In this document: in pieces, positions 1-8,177 of the stretch
How the letters are laid out: each line of letters begins with the position of its first letter
Numbering within the stretch: the first letter of the stretch is position 1
NCBI RefSeq assembly: GCF_000425285.1
Contig: NZ_AUDD01000009.1
Span: 1 to 64,000, forward strand
Length of the DNA: 64,000 bases
From: Acidipropionibacterium jensenii DSM 20535
GTDB taxonomy: Bacteria > Actinomycetota > Actinomycetes > Propionibacteriales > Propionibacteriaceae
Direction: 5' to 3'
The notes under the pieces: generated by a model
What the model saw: only the letters and a program-made list of their open reading frames with translations
Databases searched by the model: none
What the model was told of the DNA's origin: nothing
Translations under genes and position numbers: made by a program

Positions 1-1
1 C

Positions 2-364
2 GAGGCGCACACCGAACTTGAGGTCACCTGGGCGGCCTACCAACGCATGGTCACCGCCTACCGCGACCCCGACCCTGCTCGCGGCCGAGACCTCATGAAC
101 AAGCTCATCGCCAGCCTCGCCAGCGGCGTCCCAGCAGCGCTGGTCGAACTCCGCACACTGGGCCGCACGCTGAAGCAGCGGGCGGTCGACGTGCTGGCCT
201 ACTTCGACCAGCCCGGCACCAGCAACGGTCCCACAGAGGCGATCAATGGCCGCCTCGAGCACCTCCGCGGATCAGCCCTCGGCTTCCGCAACCTCACCCA
301 CTATGTCGCCCGATCCCTCCTCGAAACCGGCGGGTTCAGACCTCAGCTACACCGTGGATTGTGA
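2..364 (+). CDS. ISL3-family transposase, C-terminal fragment cut by the window edge
   Basis: About 120 residues are visible, in frame from base 2 to the TGA at 362-364. The stretch TSNGPTEAINGRLEHLRGSA followed by GFRNLTHY and a RSLLETGGF ending is the C-terminal signature of the DDE transposases of the ISL3 family, which cut and paste their own insertion sequence. The N-terminal part lies outside the window, so intactness cannot be judged. The bases just after the stop (about 368-385, whose complement reads GGCTATGACTTTCCCGG) could be the right terminal inverted repeat, but the other end is not available for comparison. The gene sits at the left of a conjugative-element remnant. Confidence 0.85.
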   Translation, partial: EAHTELEVTWAAYQRMVTAYRDPDPARGRDLMNKLIASLASGVPAALVELRTLGRTLKQRAVDVLAYFDQPGTSNGPTEAINGRLEHLRGSALGFRNLTHYVARSLLETGGFRPQLHRGL

Positions 365-463
365 TGAGCCGGGAAAGTCATAGCCTAAGCGTACGGATGG
401 GCACCGACATTGTGATGGTCCAGCGGCGCACCTGTCTCCCACACGACCATGAGGGAGACTGTC

Positions 464-1243
464 ATGCCCACGTTCTACGATTCCGGCGCGGACGCCGGGG
501 AAGCATCCGAGGCGCTGCGCGGGCTCGCGCACGCCACCCGCGCCATCGAGCACCCGCAGGACATGTACTCGGTGCTCGGTGACCTGCTCTCGGGAGTGAG
601 GTCGCTGCGGCAAGTCCTTGACCAGCTCGCGTCGGCTCACGCCAGCAACCGGGACCTGGCGTTCGACGACTACGGGGACCACGCATCCGGCTCGGCCGAC
701 GCTCTGGCCGCCGCGGACGAACTCCACCAGACCGCGACCTTGATTGACCAGGCGGAGGACCGGCTCAACGTGGCGATGTCGGCAGCTGGGCGGATCGCCT
801 GGCACAGCGAGCCTGCCACCGAGGAAGTGCCGGTGCGTCGCTGGATCTCCGTGGTGTTCCTTCAAGGGTCGGAGGCTGACGAGGTGCTCGACATGATCGA
901 CCGCGACGGCCCCGACGCCGCCATGGAGTACTTGAAGAACTGGGACTACGGGGACGAGACGACCGACGCGGCAATGGAGAACGGCCACGTCTACGACCTC
1001 CCACCGGCAGGCATGCTGGACCGGGAAGTCCGCGACGGGGACTACCAGATGACCTACAACCACACTTTCGGCCACGTCGGCCTCTGTCGCCTCCACACCA
1101 TCGAACCCGACGACGTTCTCGACGACGAACCCGCCCGTCATGCTGTCGGACACGCGGAGTCGCTGCGGGCGGTGCCCGACGGGTCGTGGTTTGAGCATCC
1201 GGGCGTCGCCGCCGTGAAGCAGTCGCGGGGGTTGGGACTGTGA
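464..1243 (+). CDS. Uncharacterised conjugative-element protein, possibly two genes fused
   Basis: 259 residues. I start at ATG 464, which has GAGGGAG about eight bases upstream; an ATG at 449 lies inside that ribosome site. No enzyme motif is visible. The protein looks bipartite. Residues 1-115 are helical and acidic. The rest, from about residue 120 (PVRRWISVVF), contains a compact WDYGDET...YDLPPAG...YNHTFGHVGL region and ends in HPGVAAVKQSRGLGL. As far as I recall, proteins with that second part are encoded separately next to VirB4-like genes in actinobacterial mobile elements, so this may be an in-frame fusion. It is translationally coupled to the next gene (GTGA overlap at 1240-1243). 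Confidence 0.6.
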   Translation: MPTFYDSGADAGEASEALRGLAHATRAIEHPQDMYSVLGDLLSGVRSLRQVLDQLASAHASNRDLAFDDYGDHASGSADALAAADELHQTATLIDQAEDRLNVAMSAAGRIAWHSEPATEEVPVRRWISVVFLQGSEADEVLDMIDRDGPDAAMEYLKNWDYGDETTDAAMENGHVYDLPPAGMLDREVRDGDYQMTYNHTFGHVGLCRLHTIEPDDVLDDEPARHAVGHAESLRAVPDGSWFEHPGVAAVKQSRGLGL

Positions 1244-2730
1244 CCGCCCGAGAGCCCGAGACTCTGCACACCGCAGTCCTTGTCGCCCCGGCGAAGGAAC
1301 GGCGCCGCCTGCGGAAGCAGCGTCGTCAGGCTGCGGCCCGGCTCCAGGCCGAGCAGCGCGCCACTGAACGTGAGGCGGCCCGTGCGAAGGCCGAAGCGGA
1401 GCGCGCCGAGCGGAAAGCGATCACGTACCTGCCTGCCGCCGGTGAGCCCGGGCACGCCCAGCTGCGTTCACCCGGACGGTTTCGGCTCCCTCGCCATCAG
1501 GACACCTCCGCCACCCTGGCCGGGGCCTACCCGTTCCTCGCAGAGGGTGGGCTGGGCTCCGATGGCGTCTTCGTCGGCCAGGACCTCTACTCGGGAGGCA
1601 GCTTCGTCTACGACCCGTGGGTGCTCTACGCCCGCGGCGTCATCACCGCCCCGAACCTGGTACTCGCGGGCATCGTCGGCTCGGGCAAGTCATCGCTCGC
1701 GAAGAGCCTCTACACCCGCTCACTGCCATTCGGGCGCCGCGTGTACGTGCCGGGGGACCCGAAAGGCGAACACACCGCCGTCGCCGAAGCCGTCGGCGGC
1801 CGGGCCATCGTCCTTGGCCACGGCCTGTCGACCCGGCTCAACCCCCTGGATGAGGGATACCGCCCCTCCGGCATGGACGATGCCGGATGGGCCTCCACCA
1901 TCGCCTCCCGCCGCCGCGACCTCATCGGGGCGCTGGCCGAAACCGTACTGACCAGACCCCTGTCACCGTTGGAGCACACCGCCATCGACACCGCCCTGAC
2001 CCAGACGGTGCGCGGCAATGACGTGCCGATCCTGCCCATGGTCGTCGACCACATCCTCAACCCTAGCCAGGCGGCAGATCCGGATGGGCGGCTCGCCGAG
2101 GATGGGCGCCTCGTCGGCCACGCCCTGCGCCGCCTCGTCGCAGGTGACCTGGCCGGGCTCTTCGACGGCCCCTCAACCGTCACCTTCGACCCGGCCCTGC
2201 CGATGATCTCTCTCGACCTGTCCCGCGTGACCGAGAACTCCACCCTCATCTCGGTGCTGATGACGTGCTCCAGCGCGTGGATGGAGTCCGCCCTGCTGGA
2301 CCCGGCCGGTGGGCAACGGTGGTGCATCTACGACGAGGCCTGGCGCCTCATGTCCCACCCGGCCCTGTTGAAGCGGATGGATGCGCACTGGCGGCTGGCC
2401 CGCCACTACGGCATCGCCAACATGCTGATCTTTCACAAACTCACCGACCTGGAAAACGTCGGCGACCAAGGCTCCGCCATGCGATCCCTCGCCAACAGTC
2501 TCCTGGCGAACGCGGAGACCCGGATCATCTACCGGCAAGAGTCCGACCAGCTCGGCACCACCGCCCGAACCCTCGGGCTGACCGGCACGGAGCAGAAGCT
2601 CTTGCCAGGGCTGGGGGTCGGCCAGGGACTTTGGCGCATCAAAGACCGCTCCTTCCTCTGCCAGCACCAGCTCCACCCCGACGAACTCGCCCTCTTCGAC
2701 ACCACCACCCGCATGACCAGCAAAGTTTAA
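1240..2730 (+). CDS. VirB4/TraG-type conjugation ATPase
   Basis: 496 residues, GTG start overlapping the previous stop by four bases. Residues 15-60 are Arg/Lys/Ala-rich and probably coiled. The Walker A motif GIVGSGKS lies at residues 144-151 and a Walker B-like CIYDEAWRL near 365. The spacing and the DEAW sequence fit the VirB4-like ATP-binding proteins that energise mating-pore assembly at the inner face of the membrane in Gram-positive integrative elements. It is shorter at the N-terminus than full VirB4 proteins, which is common for the actinobacterial type. The next conjugation genes are 10 kb downstream because an insertion begins about 30 bp after this stop codon. Confidence 0.75.
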   Translation: MTAREPETLHTAVLVAPAKERRRLRKQRRQAAARLQAEQRATEREAARAKAEAERAERKAITYLPAAGEPGHAQLRSPGRFRLPRHQDTSATLAGAYPFLAEGGLGSDGVFVGQDLYSGGSFVYDPWVLYARGVITAPNLVLAGIVGSGKSSLAKSLYTRSLPFGRRVYVPGDPKGEHTAVAEAVGGRAIVLGHGLSTRLNPLDEGYRPSGMDDAGWASTIASRRRDLIGALAETVLTRPLSPLEHTAIDTALTQTVRGNDVPILPMVVDHILNPSQAADPDGRLAEDGRLVGHALRRLVAGDLAGLFDGPSTVTFDPALPMISLDLSRVTENSTLISVLMTCSSAWMESALLDPAGGQRWCIYDEAWRLMSHPALLKRMDAHWRLARHYGIANMLIFHKLTDLENVGDQGSAMRSLANSLLANAETRIIYRQESDQLGTTARTLGLTGTEQKLLPGLGVGQGLWRIKDRSFLCQHQLHPDELALFDTTTRMTSKV

Positions 2731-2760
2731 AAGTTCCCTGGAATATTGAAGGTTTTCGTC

Positions 2761-2771
2761 GGAACTTGAGT
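2761..2771 (+). repeat. Left 11-bp core-like direct repeat of the insertion
   Basis: GGAACTTGAGT, repeated exactly at 12682-12692. It overlaps the inner edge of the inverted-repeat motif TTGAAGGTTTTCGTCGG (2746-2762), whose counterpart in the opposite orientation is at 12576-12590. Confidence 0.5.
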
Positions 2772-2875
2772 ACTCGACACCTGTTCAGACTAGCTCTTGT
2801 TTAATGTTCGCGGAACCTGTCATCGGAGTGCTTTGGCGGTTGCTCGGAGCGCCGGAATCTAGACCATGCCCGCGT

Positions 2876-2893
2876 AGTGCACTATCATGCACT
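2876..2893. promoter_or_regulatory. Palindromic operator candidate in front of the XRE/cupin gene
   Basis: AGTGCA-N6-TGCACT is a perfect 6+6 inverted repeat. It covers the upstream in-frame ATG at 2887 and ends three bases before the ATG at 2896. A symmetric site at this place fits autorepression by the HTH protein encoded immediately downstream, and argues for 2896 as the start codon. Confidence 0.5.
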
Positions 2894-2895
2894 GT

Positions 2896-3501
2896 ATGGA
2901 TGTGAGTGCGGAGTCGTTGGCGCGTGCGATCGGTACGCGAGTCAAGCAGCAGCGCAAAGACCGGGGATGGACTCTCGATCAGCTCGCCGAGTTCGCTGGG
3001 GTGAGCCGCCGCATGCTCGTGAACGTCGAGCAAGGTGCCGTGAATCCGAGCGTGGGCGCGCTGTTGCGGCTCTCAGATGCGCTCAGGGTGGGCCTTCCGG
3101 CTCTTGTGGAGCCTCCGGCCTCGCGTGCAGCGAAGCTCACTCGCAATGGACAGGGCGCTGTCCTCTGGACTGGCGACGCAGGGGGCCAGGGTGTGCTGGT
3201 TGCGGGCACGGAGCCGCCGGATGTGGTCGAGTTGTGGGACTGGACGCTCGCGCCGGGTGAGCGGCACGACAGTGAGGCGCACAGCCACGGCACCCGTGAG
3301 CTCCTGCACGTCCAGGAGGGAACGGTCACGGTCGAAGTCGACGGCGATCGCTATGACCTCGCACCCGGCGACGCTCTGTCGTTCCACGGCGATGCTCCCC
3401 ATGCCTATATCAACTCGACCGATGCTTCTACCCGGTTCTCGCTGACGGTGTTCGAGCCGGGCGTGGGAGCCGCACACCGAACGGAGACCCCGAATGCCTG
3501 A
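2896..3501 (+). CDS. XRE-family transcription regulator with C-terminal cupin sensor domain
   Basis: 201 residues. Residues 8-65 form an XRE helix-turn-helix (RVKQQRKDRGWTLDQLAEFA then SRRMLVNVEQG). Residues about 110-190 are a cupin barrel with SHGTRELLHVQEG and DALSFHGDAPHAY, the two conserved cupin motifs. Such HTH-cupin proteins bind a small metabolite in the barrel and control the adjacent operon. I start at ATG 2896 because the alternative at 2887 lies inside a palindrome. The gene overlaps the following B3/4 gene by eight bases (ATGCCTGA), and a tightly packed operon of five more genes follows, so it is probably their regulator. The ligand is unknown. Confidence 0.82.
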   Translation: MDVSAESLARAIGTRVKQQRKDRGWTLDQLAEFAGVSRRMLVNVEQGAVNPSVGALLRLSDALRVGLPALVEPPASRAAKLTRNGQGAVLWTGDAGGQGVLVAGTEPPDVVELWDWTLAPGERHDSEAHSHGTRELLHVQEGTVTVEVDGDRYDLAPGDALSFHGDAPHAYINSTDASTRFSLTVFEPGVGAAHRTETPNA

Positions 3502-4219
3502 GCCCATCACCCCCGAACAGTTCCTCAACGCCTGCACCGTGGATGCGGCGGTGTTCGAGCTGCGCCCGGACTACCGCACCCTCCTGCTCGTGGTCGATGG
3601 CCTCGACCCAGCTACGTCCGGTGAGGGCAACACCATGGTCGATGAGCTCATCGCCGCGGCTGAGGCACACGCGCGTGATCTCCTGGTGGGATCGCCGGTG
3701 GATGAGCTGCCGCATATCGCGTCGTGGCGTGAGGCGTATCGGGGGTTCGGGGCGAAGCCGCAGCGCACTCGCAACAGTCTCGAAGCCCTCACCCGCCGAG
3801 CCGAGAAGGGTCTGCCGCGCGTGAACGCGCTCACCGATATCTACAACGCAATCTCGGTGCTGCACCAGATCCCCCTCGGCGGTGAAGACTACGCGCACTA
3901 TGCCGGGCCTGCACGTCTGGTCCGGGCCACGGGTGAGGAGCCGTTCGACACGACCGCGAACGGGGAGAGCGTGATCGAGCACCCCGAGCCCGGCGAGGTC
4001 GTCTGGTGCGACGAGGCCGGGGCGACGTGCCGCAGGTGGAACTGGCGGCAGGGCCGGCGCACCGGGCTCACCGATACGACCCGGACGGCATTGTTCATCC
4101 TCGACGCCCTCACCCCCGTCACCGACGAGCAACTGCACGCGGCCGGCGACACACTGGCGGACGCGCTGGGGAGCCTGGGCGAAGACGTGCAGGTCGCGAG
4201 ACGGCTGGTGGGCGCGTGA
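3494..4219 (+). CDS. B3/B4 tRNA-binding-domain protein
   Basis: 241 residues, a free-standing version of the B3/B4 domain that in phenylalanyl-tRNA synthetase beta chains edits mischarged tRNA. Recognisable family stretches are SWREAYRGFGAKPQRTRNS and LPRVNALTDIYNAISV, with GGEDYAHYAGP further on. Stand-alone members are thought to hydrolyse wrong aminoacyl-tRNAs or related esters; the substrate here is not known. It overlaps the regulator gene upstream by eight bases and the EamA gene downstream by four (GTGA), so it is translated as part of the operon. A tRNA-editing fold next to an exporter and an aldolase suggests handling of an unusual amino acid (inference). Confidence 0.78.
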   Translation: MPEPITPEQFLNACTVDAAVFELRPDYRTLLLVVDGLDPATSGEGNTMVDELIAAAEAHARDLLVGSPVDELPHIASWREAYRGFGAKPQRTRNSLEALTRRAEKGLPRVNALTDIYNAISVLHQIPLGGEDYAHYAGPARLVRATGEEPFDTTANGESVIEHPEPGEVVWCDEAGATCRRWNWRQGRRTGLTDTTRTALFILDALTPVTDEQLHAAGDTLADALGSLGEDVQVARRLVGA

Positions 4220-5121
4220 TCCGGCAGCGCATGACGGGGATACCGCCGTGGACGATGGCGGTCGCGGCCATGCTGTCCGTGCAGCTCTCCAACGCCCTGT
4301 CTGTGCCGGTGATCGACCAGGTCGGGCCGGCGGGTACTGCGTGGCTGCGCATGTGCTTTGGCGTCGTGTTCCTCTGGCTCATCGCCCGGCCCGCGATCCG
4401 CTCCCTCCGCAAGAAAGACATCCCCGCGCTGATCGTACTGGGCGTGGTGACGGGGTTCATGACGACGTTCTTCCTCGCAGCCGTCGACCGCATCCCGCTA
4501 GGTACCGCGGTCGCGATCGAGTTCCTCGGCCCGCTCACGGTCGCCGGGATCATGAGCAAGCAGCGCAAGGCCCTCATCTGGCCGCTGCTCGCCCTCATCG
4601 GCGTCGTACTGCTCACGGAGCCGTGGCACGGGAGCATCGATCTCGCAGGCGTCGGCTTCGCCCTCGCCGCGGGCACCTGCTGGGGCCTCTACAACGTGTT
4701 CACCCAGCATGTCGGAGACCGGTTCTCCGGCATCAGCGGGCTGTCGCTGACGATCCCGGTCGCAGCAATAGCGACTCTGCCGGTGGGGTTGCCGCAGGTG
4801 ATCGTGGGCGAGTTCACCTGGTGGGTACTGCCCGCTGCGGCGGGGATCGCGCTCATTACGCCGGTGATCGCGTTCGGTCTCGAGATGCTCGCCCTGCGCC
4901 GCATGACCCACAACGCGTTCGGCACCCTGCTGTCGATCGAGCCCGCGTTCGGGATCCTCATCGGCCTGCTCGTGCTCGCCCAGACTCCCACGCTCGTGCA
5001 ATTGGCCGGTATCGCGCTGGTCCTTCTCGCGGGAGCGGCGGCGCAACGCGGAGGCAGACGAACGACCGAACCCGTTGCGACAACTGACCTGCCCGCATCT
5101 ACAGCGAAGGAGACCCGATGA
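4216..5121 (+). CDS. EamA/DMT-family membrane transporter
   Basis: 301 residues if translated from GTG 4216, which overlaps the preceding TGA (GTGA); ATG 4231 is the alternative. About ten hydrophobic segments are arranged as two EamA repeats (TAVAIEFLGPLTVAGI in the first half, NAFGTLLSIEPAFGILIGL in the second), the pattern of drug/metabolite transporters such as the RhtA-type amino-acid exporters. A basic loop (RGGRRT) and a polar tail close the protein. Its neighbours point to export of the same compound sensed or processed by the operon, but the substrate cannot be read from the sequence. Confidence 0.8.
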   Translation: MIRQRMTGIPPWTMAVAAMLSVQLSNALSVPVIDQVGPAGTAWLRMCFGVVFLWLIARPAIRSLRKKDIPALIVLGVVTGFMTTFFLAAVDRIPLGTAVAIEFLGPLTVAGIMSKQRKALIWPLLALIGVVLLTEPWHGSIDLAGVGFALAAGTCWGLYNVFTQHVGDRFSGISGLSLTIPVAAIATLPVGLPQVIVGEFTWWVLPAAAGIALITPVIAFGLEMLALRRMTHNAFGTLLSIEPAFGILIGLLVLAQTPTLVQLAGIALVLLAGAAAQRGGRRTTEPVATTDLPASTAKETR

Positions 5122-5465
5122 CCGCCACCCCGAAATACAGTTCCACGTTCATCTTCTAAACCCGGAACCTCACCGAGGAGTTCGACCGGATCGACAGCGA
5201 AATCGCCACCCGTGCCCGCCAGATCCCCGGCTTCCTCGGGGAAGAGGCGTGGCACAACGAGGACACGGGTCTGCACGCTGAGGTCTACTACTGGACCGAC
5301 ATGGACGCCCTGAAACAGCTCATGGGCATGGACACCCACCGTCTCGCCAAATCCCGGTATGGGGAGTGGCTGGGCGAGTACCGGGTCGTGATCTCCGAAG
5401 TGCAGACCGTCTACGGCAATCCGATCCTCGGCCTCGAACACCGCCCCGAACAGGAGCAGTCATGA
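5118..5465 (+). pseudogene. Antibiotic-biosynthesis-monooxygenase-like gene with an early in-frame stop
   Basis: The start ATG overlaps the EamA stop (ATGA) and the reading frame runs to 5465, but codon 14 is TAA (5157-5159). Beyond it the frame stays open for 101 codons and encodes a good family sequence: RQIPGFLGEEAWHNEDTG, YYWTDMDALKQLMGMDTHR and YRVVISEVQTVYG. This is the ferredoxin-like dimeric fold of the ABM family. An otherwise intact, operon-embedded gene with one nonsense codon suggests recent inactivation or a base error. No obvious restart codon with a ribosome site follows the TAA, although ATG codons occur well inside the domain. Confidence 0.7.
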
Positions 5466-6367
5466 CCAGCAGCATCTTCACCGGCCTCTCCGCGTTCCCC
5501 CTCACCCCGCTCCACGACGACCACGTCGACGAGCGGGCCTTCACGGGCCTCATCGAGCGGCTGGCCGCGGCGGGGGTGGATTCGATCACCGCGCTCGGGT
5601 CGACCGGCTCCTACGCCTACCTCACCCCGGAGGAGCGCGCCCGCGTCGCGAAGCTCGCGGTCGAGCATGCCGGGTCGACGCCGGTGTTCGTCGGCGTCGG
5701 AGGCTTGCGCACCTCGCACGTCCTCGCCCATATCGATGCCGCGGAACAGGCGGGAGCTGCGGGGGTGCTGCTGGCTCCGATGACTTACCAGGCGCTTACC
5801 GCGGATGACGTGTTCGAGTTGTACCGCACTGTCACCGAGCATACGGAGTTGCCGGTGATCGTCTATGACAACCCCGGTACTACTCACTTCACGTTCACCA
5901 TCGACCTCTACGCTCGCGTCGCAGAGCTGCCGGGGATCGCGTCGATCAAGATCCCCGGCGTTCCCACCAACCCCGAGGAGGCGCGCGAGCATGTCGCGGG
6001 GATTCGTGCGGTCGTGCCCGAGCATGTCACGATCGGGGTTTCCGGTGACGCGTTCGCCGCGACAGGCCTGAACGCGGGCTGCGAGGCCTGGTACTCCGTG
6101 ATCGGCGGCACCCTCCCCGAACCGGCCCTCACCATCACCCGCGCCGCGCAAGCGGGCCGCACGAGCGAGGCGGTGGCGGAGTCGGAGCGCCTCGCGCCCC
6201 TGTGGGGGTTGTTCACCGAGTTTGGGGGCAGCCTGCGCGTGACCGCCGCGATCGCCGAGCACCTCGGCCTCGCACCGCACCAGTGCCTGCCCTTACCGAT
6301 CCAGGGCCTCACCGAGGCGCAGCGTGCTCGCGTCGCGCAGGTGGTGGACGAGCTCGACCTTGCCTGA
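5462..6367 (+). CDS. DapA-family class I aldolase/lyase
   Basis: 301 residues, a TIM-barrel enzyme of the dihydrodipicolinate synthase/N-acetylneuraminate lyase family. Seen directly are the GSTGS pyruvate-binding loop (46-50), Tyr135 in VIVYDNPG and the Schiff-base lysine Lys163 in IASIKIPG. Family members condense or cleave pyruvate or related 2-oxo acids with an aldehyde. Because the gene lies on mobile DNA with a B3/4 protein and transporters, a housekeeping lysine-pathway role is unlikely; a catabolic or detoxifying role is inferred. ATG 5462 overlaps the stop of the disrupted monooxygenase gene (ATGA). Confidence 0.85.
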   Translation: MTSSIFTGLSAFPLTPLHDDHVDERAFTGLIERLAAAGVDSITALGSTGSYAYLTPEERARVAKLAVEHAGSTPVFVGVGGLRTSHVLAHIDAAEQAGAAGVLLAPMTYQALTADDVFELYRTVTEHTELPVIVYDNPGTTHFTFTIDLYARVAELPGIASIKIPGVPTNPEEAREHVAGIRAVVPEHVTIGVSGDAFAATGLNAGCEAWYSVIGGTLPEPALTITRAAQAGRTSEAVAESERLAPLWGLFTEFGGSLRVTAAIAEHLGLAPHQCLPLPIQGLTEAQRARVAQVVDELDLA

Positions 6368-7556
6368 CCAGACGAACCACGCCGCGGTGTCGGGTGGGTC
6401 GGGGTGGGCGCTGGCCCGGTATGTGTTCGCGGCCACGCTGGTACGTTCCGCAGACGGCGGCGCCGTCGTCGCGATCGGGCTCCTCGCCCACACATCCGGG
6501 CACCCCGGCTGGGTGGCCGGGCTCCTCGGGGCCGCGATCACGGCCCCGCACCTGCTGGGCCCGTTCATCGCCCGCCGCCTCGACACCGCCACAGACGGCC
6601 GCAAAGTCATCGCCCTCTCCGCCCTCGCACACGGCGCCCTCCTCGGAGCATCCGGGCTACTCCTCCCGGTGACATGGGCGCTGGTTCCGGCGGTGTTGTT
6701 GATCGTGTCGGGCTTATTCGGGCCGATGCTCACCGGCGGGGTCAGCAGCCGCCTCCCCTCGATCGCTGGGCCCTCGCAGCGGAGCCAACGGCGGGCGCAG
6801 AGCTGGGATGTCGCCAGCTACGGCATCAGCGGCACTCTCGGCCCCGCCGTCGTCGCCTCCATCGCCGCCACCACCGGCCCGATGGCCGCGACCCTGATCC
6901 TCGCAGCCGCGGCGATCATCGGCGCAGGTGCCGTGCTCGCCCTCCCACGGCAAGCCCCGGTCACTGATCCGGGGGCGGTGCCCTCTCCGGCGCGGACACT
7001 GGTGACGATCTGGCGCTCCGGTCCACTGCGCCGCACGCTCACACTCACGGTCGTGGTCGCGTTCTCTGTCGCGGCGCTGCCGATCTACGCCGTCGCCATC
7101 GCCCCGAGCCTGGGCAGCGCGGCCCTGGCCGGCACCCTCGTCGCCGGGTACGGGGTCGGCAACCTTGTCGGGTCCGCGCTGCTGATGGTCTGGCCGCTGC
7201 GCGGCGACGCCGACAAACTCACCACCCTCCTCGCCGCAGCCGTCGCGGTCACCCTCATGGTCGTGATCCCCATGCCGAACCTCACCGCCGCCTTGATCGC
7301 GTTCACCCTCGCGGGGGTCGCGAATGCGGTCTTCTTCGCGGCGACGCTCGCCGCCCGCAGCGAATACGCCCCCGACGAAGCCCGCGGGCAGGTATTCATC
7401 TGGGTCGGCGCCTTAAAGATCGCCGCAGGCTCGGCCGGAACCGCGACCGCCGGGGCTCTCATCGGCGGCGTCACCTGGATGCCCGTCGCGGCCGTCGCCG
7501 CCCTGTCAGCGCTCGCTGCTCTGGTGTGCGGGATCGAACGCTCCCGCACCACCTGA
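6360..7556 (+). CDS. MFS transporter
   Basis: 398 residues, about twelve hydrophobic segments in two halves joined by a polar loop (SPARTLVTIWRSGPLRR). It belongs to the major facilitator superfamily. The best start is TTG 6360, which overlaps the aldolase stop by eight bases in the same way the B3/4 gene overlaps the regulator gene; GTG 6387 is an alternative. It closes the cargo operon. An efflux role is likely but the substrate is unknown. Its 3' end overlaps the tail of the convergent phosphatase pseudogene by 51 bp. Confidence 0.8.
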   Translation: MPDQTNHAAVSGGSGWALARYVFAATLVRSADGGAVVAIGLLAHTSGHPGWVAGLLGAAITAPHLLGPFIARRLDTATDGRKVIALSALAHGALLGASGLLLPVTWALVPAVLLIVSGLFGPMLTGGVSSRLPSIAGPSQRSQRRAQSWDVASYGISGTLGPAVVASIAATTGPMAATLILAAAAIIGAGAVLALPRQAPVTDPGAVPSPARTLVTIWRSGPLRRTLTLTVVVAFSVAALPIYAVAIAPSLGSAALAGTLVAGYGVGNLVGSALLMVWPLRGDADKLTTLLAAAVAVTLMVVIPMPNLTAALIAFTLAGVANAVFFAATLAARSEYAPDEARGQVFIWVGALKIAAGSAGTATAGALIGGVTWMPVAAVAALSALAALVCGIERSRTT

Positions 7557-8065
7557 CATAGGCTCATCACCCGTCGGCTCAACGCGGAGGCGGTCGCGGA
7601 TCTCCGCCATCAAGCCGAGCATGCACCACATGATCCGAGTCAGGGTGTGCTCATAGGCGCCCTGGTCGGACTCGAACGGATCGGCGACATCCACCGGCGC
7701 GTCCGATTCCGGATCGAACCCTCCCAGCAGTAGTACGTGGTCGTTCGGAGCCCCGAGTTCACGCAGACGGTCGGCGTGACTGTGGTCGAGGGCGACGAAC
7801 AGATCGGCCTCGCCGACGTCGCTCGTCTGGAGCGGCCTAACATGATGGTCGTCGCCGGGGTCGATGCCGCGCCCAGTCAGGGCGCGCACGGCCCGCAGAT
7901 CCATCGGCGCACCCCCCCGACCAAAACGCGAACGCCCCGCGACGAGACCGTGCACGAGTCATCTAGCCCAGCCGAGCGGAGATAGTCGATGAGGACGCGG
8001 GCGGCTATCGGCGAGCGGCACGTGTTCCCCGTGCACACGAACACCACCCGAAACCCCGACTCCAT
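7506..8065 (-). pseudogene. Low-molecular-weight protein-tyrosine phosphatase, frameshifted
   Basis: From ATG 8065 one frame encodes the family P-loop VFVCTGNTCRSPIAARV. Another frame further on encodes the rest (GGAPMDLRAVRALTGRGID, EADLFVALDHSHADRL, down to the stop at 7506). The two parts meet at a run of seven C on the plus strand (about 7912-7918). One more base there would restore a single 187-residue frame. Such phosphatases remove phosphate from tyrosine residues or act in arsenate-type reduction. A contraction in a homopolymer may be a real loss, a phase-variable tract or a sequencing error. Confidence 0.72.
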
Positions 8066-8177
8066 GCACCCATTCTCCAAGCAGGTGCAGAACGGGGGCA
8101 AGTGGCCGGATGCCGGGGTGCGGGCTAGAATAGTGGGGTTGGAGAATGCTGCCGGGACGACCCGGGCAGCGACGAGA

